The notes under the pieces: model-generated
Told to the model about the DNA's origin: nothing
The model's database searches: none
What the model saw: only the letters and a program-made list of their open reading frames with translations
Assembly (NCBI RefSeq): GCF_002286975.1
Contig: NZ_NSKB01000013.1
Coordinates: 1 to 63,377, forward strand
Reading direction: 5' to 3'
Length of the DNA: 63,377 bases
DNA from: Halomonas salipaludis
Lineage (GTDB): Bacteria; Pseudomonadota; Gammaproteobacteria; Pseudomonadales; Halomonadaceae
Program-made: the position numbers and the translations under genes
Shown: piece after piece, positions 58,996 to 63,377 of the stretch
How the letters are laid out: each line of letters opens with the position of its first letter
Position numbering within the stretch: the stretch's first letter is position 1

Positions 58996-61020
58996 ATGAA
59001 AGTATCCCTCCAGTTCATGGAGCCAACAACTCTGGTTACGCCAGAGTCTCCGTCGTACCGCCCTCCTTCGTTTCCGCCGCCGAATGATTGGCCCGTGTCA
59101 GTCGATAGAAAAGGTCATGCGTTGTCGGTTTATGGCGATGATTACTGGGACTTCTCTGCACTTGGTTATTATGGTTTTAATTTCGGCCAACATCACCTAT
59201 CAAGCGAAAACTTGTCTCTTATCAAACAAGCAACAGTTTTTATCATGTATCACCCTAGGCTTTTTCCAGGGAGGGTAAAGAGCTGCAGAAGCTACTTTGA
59301 TGCATTGGTTAAAATCGGTCGTGTCTGTGATCGCCACCGAATCAAGATCTGTGATCTGCACAAATTCCCGAGAATCTTTCCATATATTGTTAAAGCCCTT
59401 AAACACGCCAGGATTAAAGATACAATATCACAACTTTATAAACTGAAACTTTATGAAAGCGAACTAGGATTTTGTATCGCCAGTGATGGACTTTTAAAAT
59501 TACTATCCAAAGAAGCCCAGGAGTACGCAGTAGTCCAGCATCCGTATATTCCACAGCGTCTGTGGAACTATCAAGTCGAGAGGTTAAATGAGGTAATAAG
59601 TGATTTTTTAAAGAATCAAGACACTATTGAGAAAGCGTTCAATTGGATGCATCGCTCATATTCACACAACCTGAAAGTGGGTCCTGCCAAGTATCAATCT
59701 CCATTCACAAGCCGGCGCCTACACCGAAACCGTCGTGTTTTGTATGATGGGAGCTTTGACGAATTTTTACATGCATACGGTTTGTTTGGGTTGTTTGAAC
59801 GCTGGCTTGAACCGGAGCACAAGCCGGATTTTGGCTATATGTATAGCACACAAGCCTTCTCAAAGTATCTCACATTTGTACGTGATGCTTCAGTCCTCTA
59901 CATCCTGAACTTCAGCATGCAGCGTAAGCAGGAGGCAATCTCACTGAGAAGTGACTGCTTTCATGTGGAGCGAGACAAATATCTGGGGGAAGTATGCTTT
60001 CTTTTCGGGGAGACCACGAAAACTGACGAAGACTCTGATGCCAGATGGGTCGTCCCGAACACAGTAAAAAAAGCCGTTGATGCTTGTACAAGGATTGCTC
60101 GCCTCCGTTTGTCCGTCTTACCGGACAATTTTGATCTATCAAAAGAGGACAATGAAAATCCCCACCTGATGTTCCCCTCAACAGAGCTATGGTCTTCAAA
60201 CTCAAGTAAGGTCCGGACTTCTCTAATGCGTCATGGAGCTTTGGTCAGCAAACAGACGCTGGAATACGAAAGTGTAACCCGACGAGGCCTCAAGTTGTTC
60301 GATAGCAACGTGCTTCAAATCACGGAAGATGATGCACGGATAGCACTCTCGTTGACACCAAACCTTTATGAGCGGAAATGGTTTAAGGTCGGAAAGCCTT
60401 GGAGCTATTCCTCACATCAATTGAGGCGAACGCTCGCTGTCAATATGTTCGCGTCGAATGAGATATCAGTTAGCTCCATCCAGCACCAGATGAAGCACTT
60501 CTCGCGAAACATGACACTCTATTACGGAAGGCACTACACCAAACTTCGCCTGAACTCCGTTGCTGAAGCAGCACTGATTTTGGAGTCTTACAACAGCGTC
60601 TATCAGCGGCTGGTTGATGTCATCGATGATGAAATTAGTAATGTGAAACCTCACGGAAAAATTCCGGGATTTGACCAAGTCATCAATCTCGTCGATGCCG
60701 GAGAGGAAATGAAGCTGATGAAGCTCGTACGAAGTGGGCAGGTAGGCGTTCGAAGGACATTGCTTGGATTCTGTATGAAGGCGGGGGCTTGTGAATACGG
60801 AGGGATCGAGTCCATATCAAAGTGCGCGAAGGGTGATGGCGGTGGTATTTGCGCAGATGCGATCTTTGAGGAAAAGAATAAAGACAAGCTTCTGAGATTA
60901 CGGGCTTCTCACCAGAATGAGCTTGAAAAACTACCTACCACAAGCTTACGCGCCGGAGCTCTGAAGCAAGAAATTCATGCTATCGAGGTTTATTTAGATG
61001 TTATCAAAAGAAACAGGTAA
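58996..61020 (+). CDS. Large tyrosine recombinase, IntB-like
   Basis: This 674-residue recombinase has catalytic boxes in its C-terminal half: Arg near residue 310 in FSMQRKQEAISLRSDCF, HQLRRTLAVNMF near 474-485, the second His in IQHQMKHFSRNM, and the nucleophile tyrosine in MTLYYGRHY near 508. The long N-terminal half has no recognised domain. A cysteine-containing tail follows (FCMKAGACEYGG, SKCAKGDGGGICADAI), as in related transposon recombinases. The start ATG 58996 has GAGGAG 6 bases upstream. Its 3' end overlaps the next gene by 23 bases. Confidence 0.85.
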   Translation: MKVSLQFMEPTTLVTPESPSYRPPSFPPPNDWPVSVDRKGHALSVYGDDYWDFSALGYYGFNFGQHHLSSENLSLIKQATVFIMYHPRLFPGRVKSCRSYFDALVKIGRVCDRHRIKICDLHKFPRIFPYIVKALKHARIKDTISQLYKLKLYESELGFCIASDGLLKLLSKEAQEYAVVQHPYIPQRLWNYQVERLNEVISDFLKNQDTIEKAFNWMHRSYSHNLKVGPAKYQSPFTSRRLHRNRRVLYDGSFDEFLHAYGLFGLFERWLEPEHKPDFGYMYSTQAFSKYLTFVRDASVLYILNFSMQRKQEAISLRSDCFHVERDKYLGEVCFLFGETTKTDEDSDARWVVPNTVKKAVDACTRIARLRLSVLPDNFDLSKEDNENPHLMFPSTELWSSNSSKVRTSLMRHGALVSKQTLEYESVTRRGLKLFDSNVLQITEDDARIALSLTPNLYERKWFKVGKPWSYSSHQLRRTLAVNMFASNEISVSSIQHQMKHFSRNMTLYYGRHYTKLRLNSVAEAALILESYNSVYQRLVDVIDDEISNVKPHGKIPGFDQVINLVDAGEEMKLMKLVRSGQVGVRRTLLGFCMKAGACEYGGIESISKCAKGDGGGICADAIFEEKNKDKLLRLRASHQNELEKLPTTSLRAGALKQEIHAIEVYLDVIKRNR

Positions 61021-61384
61021 GAAGCGGGCAGTTGACTTATTTGAGGAAGCATTCAATCGGTTAAAGCAAGGTAACCCATTGAATCTCCCGTCTAATACTC
61101 CAGTGAGCCTCTCTAACGTAGCGAAAGAGGCTGGTAAAACACCATCTGCTCTTAGATCGGAGCGATATCCGGAGCTGCTACAACGGATCAAAGCACACAT
61201 GGCGTTGGTGAGGGAAAAGGAGGGGTTGGAGCAGAAAGCTTCAGCCAAAAGCCGCAATCGCACTCTAAAGCAAAGTCTCTATGACTGTAAGAGACAGCGA
61301 GATAGGCTTTTGTCCATTTGCCACTCTCAACAGGCGCTAATCGACGAGTTGAGAGACGAACTACACCGTCTTTCTGAGGGTTAG
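60998..61384 (+). CDS. Small coiled-coil accessory protein (Srap/TnpC-like)
   Basis: This is a 128-residue basic protein. A helix-turn-helix-like stretch, VSLSNVAKEAGKTPSALRSE, lies near residues 35-54. The C-terminal half, from about 75, is a long coiled coil (RQRDRLLSICHSQQALIDEL). It overlaps the upstream recombinase gene by 23 bases and closes the four-gene module. Similar small proteins accompany Tn554-type (TnpC) and SE-type recombinases and assist recombination. No enzymatic motif is seen. Confidence 0.75.
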   Translation: MLSKETGKKRAVDLFEEAFNRLKQGNPLNLPSNTPVSLSNVAKEAGKTPSALRSERYPELLQRIKAHMALVREKEGLEQKASAKSRNRTLKQSLYDCKRQRDRLLSICHSQQALIDELRDELHRLSEG

Positions 61385-61994
61385 CTTATTAAGCTCAGTG
61401 AGGAAAATAATAGTTTATAGTAAGAGAGATGTTTAGTGGTAGGCTGCGACACAGGGCGATAGTCCAACAGAAGTGTCATGCCTATTTTGTGCGGGACCAG
61501 AACGATCAAAATAAAAAGCTTATCAAACGCATAGTCTTGGAGAGATGAATGATCTGTAGAAGTTTCTTCTGCTGGTAATTAGAAGGCTTATACGGAAGTT
61601 CATTAGCTTATATGTAAGAATAGATCGGTGTGTAGAATTGTTTCAAAACGGAAGACTACAATTCATACATCATGTCATCTTATCCATGATTGATGATTGA
61701 TTTTTATTTAGTGGGCGACTCACGTCGATCGCCCTGGCCGGTTTCTCCATTATTACCGCATCACATATCATGTTATTATATCATAAGCCCTTAATTTAAA
61801 TGGGTAAGATTTCATATAATAGCTCTTAGACCTTTTTGAGCTAAAAGCCATCGCATTTAGATCCTAATGATCTATTCTTAAAGATATAGGCTTAGGTAGT
61901 TCAAGCCGAATGCAACCCCATCGGCACAACCTTAAGTGCTTTATCTGACTACCGTCAGCCAGAAAATGAAAAGCAGGGCCGCTTTCGGCCAGAA
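61385..61994. other. Non-coding AT-rich stretch after the recombinase module
   Basis: About 600 bases without a convincing gene on either strand. Just after the last recombinase-module stop, AGCTT/AAGCT with an outer CTGAG/CTCAG could fold (61375-61400) but lacks a T-run. Near 61630-61670, GAATTGT and ACAATTC form another inverted repeat. The composition is the most AT-rich in the window. It may hold promoters for cargo or be debris left by the IS3 insertion. Confidence 0.4.
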
Positions 61995-62002
61995 TGTAGT
62001 GG

Positions 62003-63123
<1,121 letters not shown>

Positions 63124-63137
63124 GAGCTGGTATAGAG

Positions 63138-63179
63138 CGACAATTACTCTGGCCGGCCGACGACAACTATTGTGGCCGG
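63138..63179. repeat. Direct repeats of the IS21 left end
   Basis: The 19-base unit at 63138-63156 (CGACAATTACTCTGGCCGG) recurs at 63161-63179 (CGACAACTATTGTGGCCGG), with 16 of 19 positions equal and a 23-base period. Such repeats are the transposase-binding sites of IS21-family ends. Confidence 0.7.
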
Positions 63180-63224
63180 TTGCCCTAAGCTTGACCGCTT
63201 GTCCCGACCCACCAGGGAGCCGGT

Positions 63225-63377
63225 ATGGCGGTCACCAGCCAACAGGTCACGCTCTATATGTCGCAACGCCAACAAGGCCAGACCCAGGAGGTCGCCGCCG
63301 CCAAGGCCGGCCTCTCCGTCAGAACCGCTCGCCGCCTCGAACGCCGGGCCGAGTCCTCTGAGCTGCCGGCACCACGG
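63225..63377 (+). CDS. istA: IS21-family transposase IstA, N-terminal part
   Basis: The frame from ATG 63225 is open to the window edge, 51 codons. It begins [20 protein letters not shown] and includes the helix-turn-helix [20 protein letters not shown], typical of IstA N-termini. AGGGAG lies 5-10 bases upstream. The catalytic domain lies outside the window. Confidence 0.75.
   Translation, partial: MAVTSQQVTLYMSQRQQGQTQEVAAAKAGLSVRTARRLERRAESSELPAPR

Larger units (their letters stand above)
55891..61994 (+). mobile_element. Integrative element with a four-gene tyrosine-recombinase module, SE-like (left part)
   Basis: The element begins where yjbQ homology stops, at about 55891. It carries four same-strand genes that overlap or nearly touch: tyrosine recombinase (433 aa), recombinase-fold protein without the catalytic set (582 aa), second tyrosine recombinase (674 aa) and a 128-aa coiled-coil protein. 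This order and these sizes match the intA-tfp-intB-srap integration module I know from strand-biased circularizing integrative elements of Vibrio and relatives. Base composition is clearly lower in GC than the flanking host genes. The right end was not found; it lies beyond 61384 and probably beyond the window, because the missing end of yjbQ is not present. The end coordinate is the start of the inserted IS3 copy. Confidence 0.75.
63128..63377 (+). mobile_element. IS21-family insertion sequence, left end, partial
   Basis: From about 63128 (TGGTATAGAGCG) the sequence has two near-identical 19-base repeats followed by the start of an IstA gene. Multiple end repeats followed by istA are typical of IS21-family left ends. 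The element runs off the window, so istB and the right end are not seen. It lies inside the IS3 orfA. Confidence 0.7.

Noticed and set aside
55950..61020. Recombinase-in-trio (RIT) or Tn554 element
   Set aside because: RIT recombinases are three smaller, similar-sized proteins, and Tn554 has TnpA, TnpB and TnpC only. Four genes of 433, 582, 674 and 128 residues fit the SE plan better, though a relationship to Tn554 remains possible.

Overview
The window looks like chromosomal DNA from a halophilic gammaproteobacterium of the Halomonas type. Most of it is GC-rich. It carries the gammaproteobacterial leuS-lptE-holA order, several TRAP-type uptake genes, a BCCT transporter, an osmoprotectant-transporter remnant, and a PA2779/PA2778-type gene pair. 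The assignment is an inference from gene content; there is no rRNA in the window and I recognised no tRNA.

Positions 1-18220 (minus strand) hold a capsule or exopolysaccharide locus. Transcription runs right to left: a FlaA1/CapD-type membrane dehydratase, then wza-wzb-wzc behind a near-perfect ops/JUMPstart element, then UDP-glucuronate 4-epimerase, ugd, rmlB, a P-loop protein, rmlA, a VioA-type aminotransferase, a CapK-type adenylate-forming enzyme, a NeuD-type acyltransferase, a Wzx-type flippase and one GT2. It ends beside a partial cysD. Genes below about 8350 are clearly more AT-rich than the rest, so the strain-specific half looks exchanged. RmlA and RmlB without RmlC/RmlD, next to an aminotransferase and an acyltransferase, point to an N-acylated 4-amino-4,6-dideoxyhexose rather than rhamnose.

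Positions 18589-31840 are mostly housekeeping: leuS-lptE-holA, a DctPQM TRAP transporter, a flavin-reductase-fold protein, and a five-gene alternative cytochrome c oxidase (CoxMNOP-like). Its subunit II carries two fused cytochrome c domains, and the operon has two subunit III homologues.

Positions 31969-44662 form a histidine-utilisation (hut) regulon: the repressor HutC, a divergent YjiH-type membrane protein, two identical TGTATATACA operators, then hutI-hutG-hutU-BCCT transporter-HAL paralogue-hutH-YuiF permease. The HAL paralogue is the most striking protein here. It keeps the histidase scaffold but has lost the Ala-Ser-Gly triad that builds the MIO electrophile, and its start overlaps the BCCT transporter gene. 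I propose that this pair imports a histidine betaine such as hercynine and removes trimethylamine to give urocanate for HutU.

Positions 44798-55911 are a mixed region: a P2-type ATPase, a GAF-GGDEF-EAL protein, decayed fragments of an OpuC-type transporter and of a nitrilase-family gene, the PA2779/PA2778 pair, a PanE-like reductase, a PEBP-family protein, an orphan TAXI binding protein, a TetR regulator and a truncated yjbQ.

From about 55891 to the right edge the DNA is foreign and less GC-rich. An integrative element has cut yjbQ after codon 120. It carries four overlapping genes: tyrosine recombinase, recombinase-fold protein without the catalytic set, second tyrosine recombinase, small coiled-coil protein. 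This matches the intA-tfp-intB-srap plan of strand-biased circularizing integrative elements (SEs). Beyond about 600 bases of non-coding DNA lies an IS3-family copy whose orfA is cut by the left end of an IS21-family element that runs off the window.
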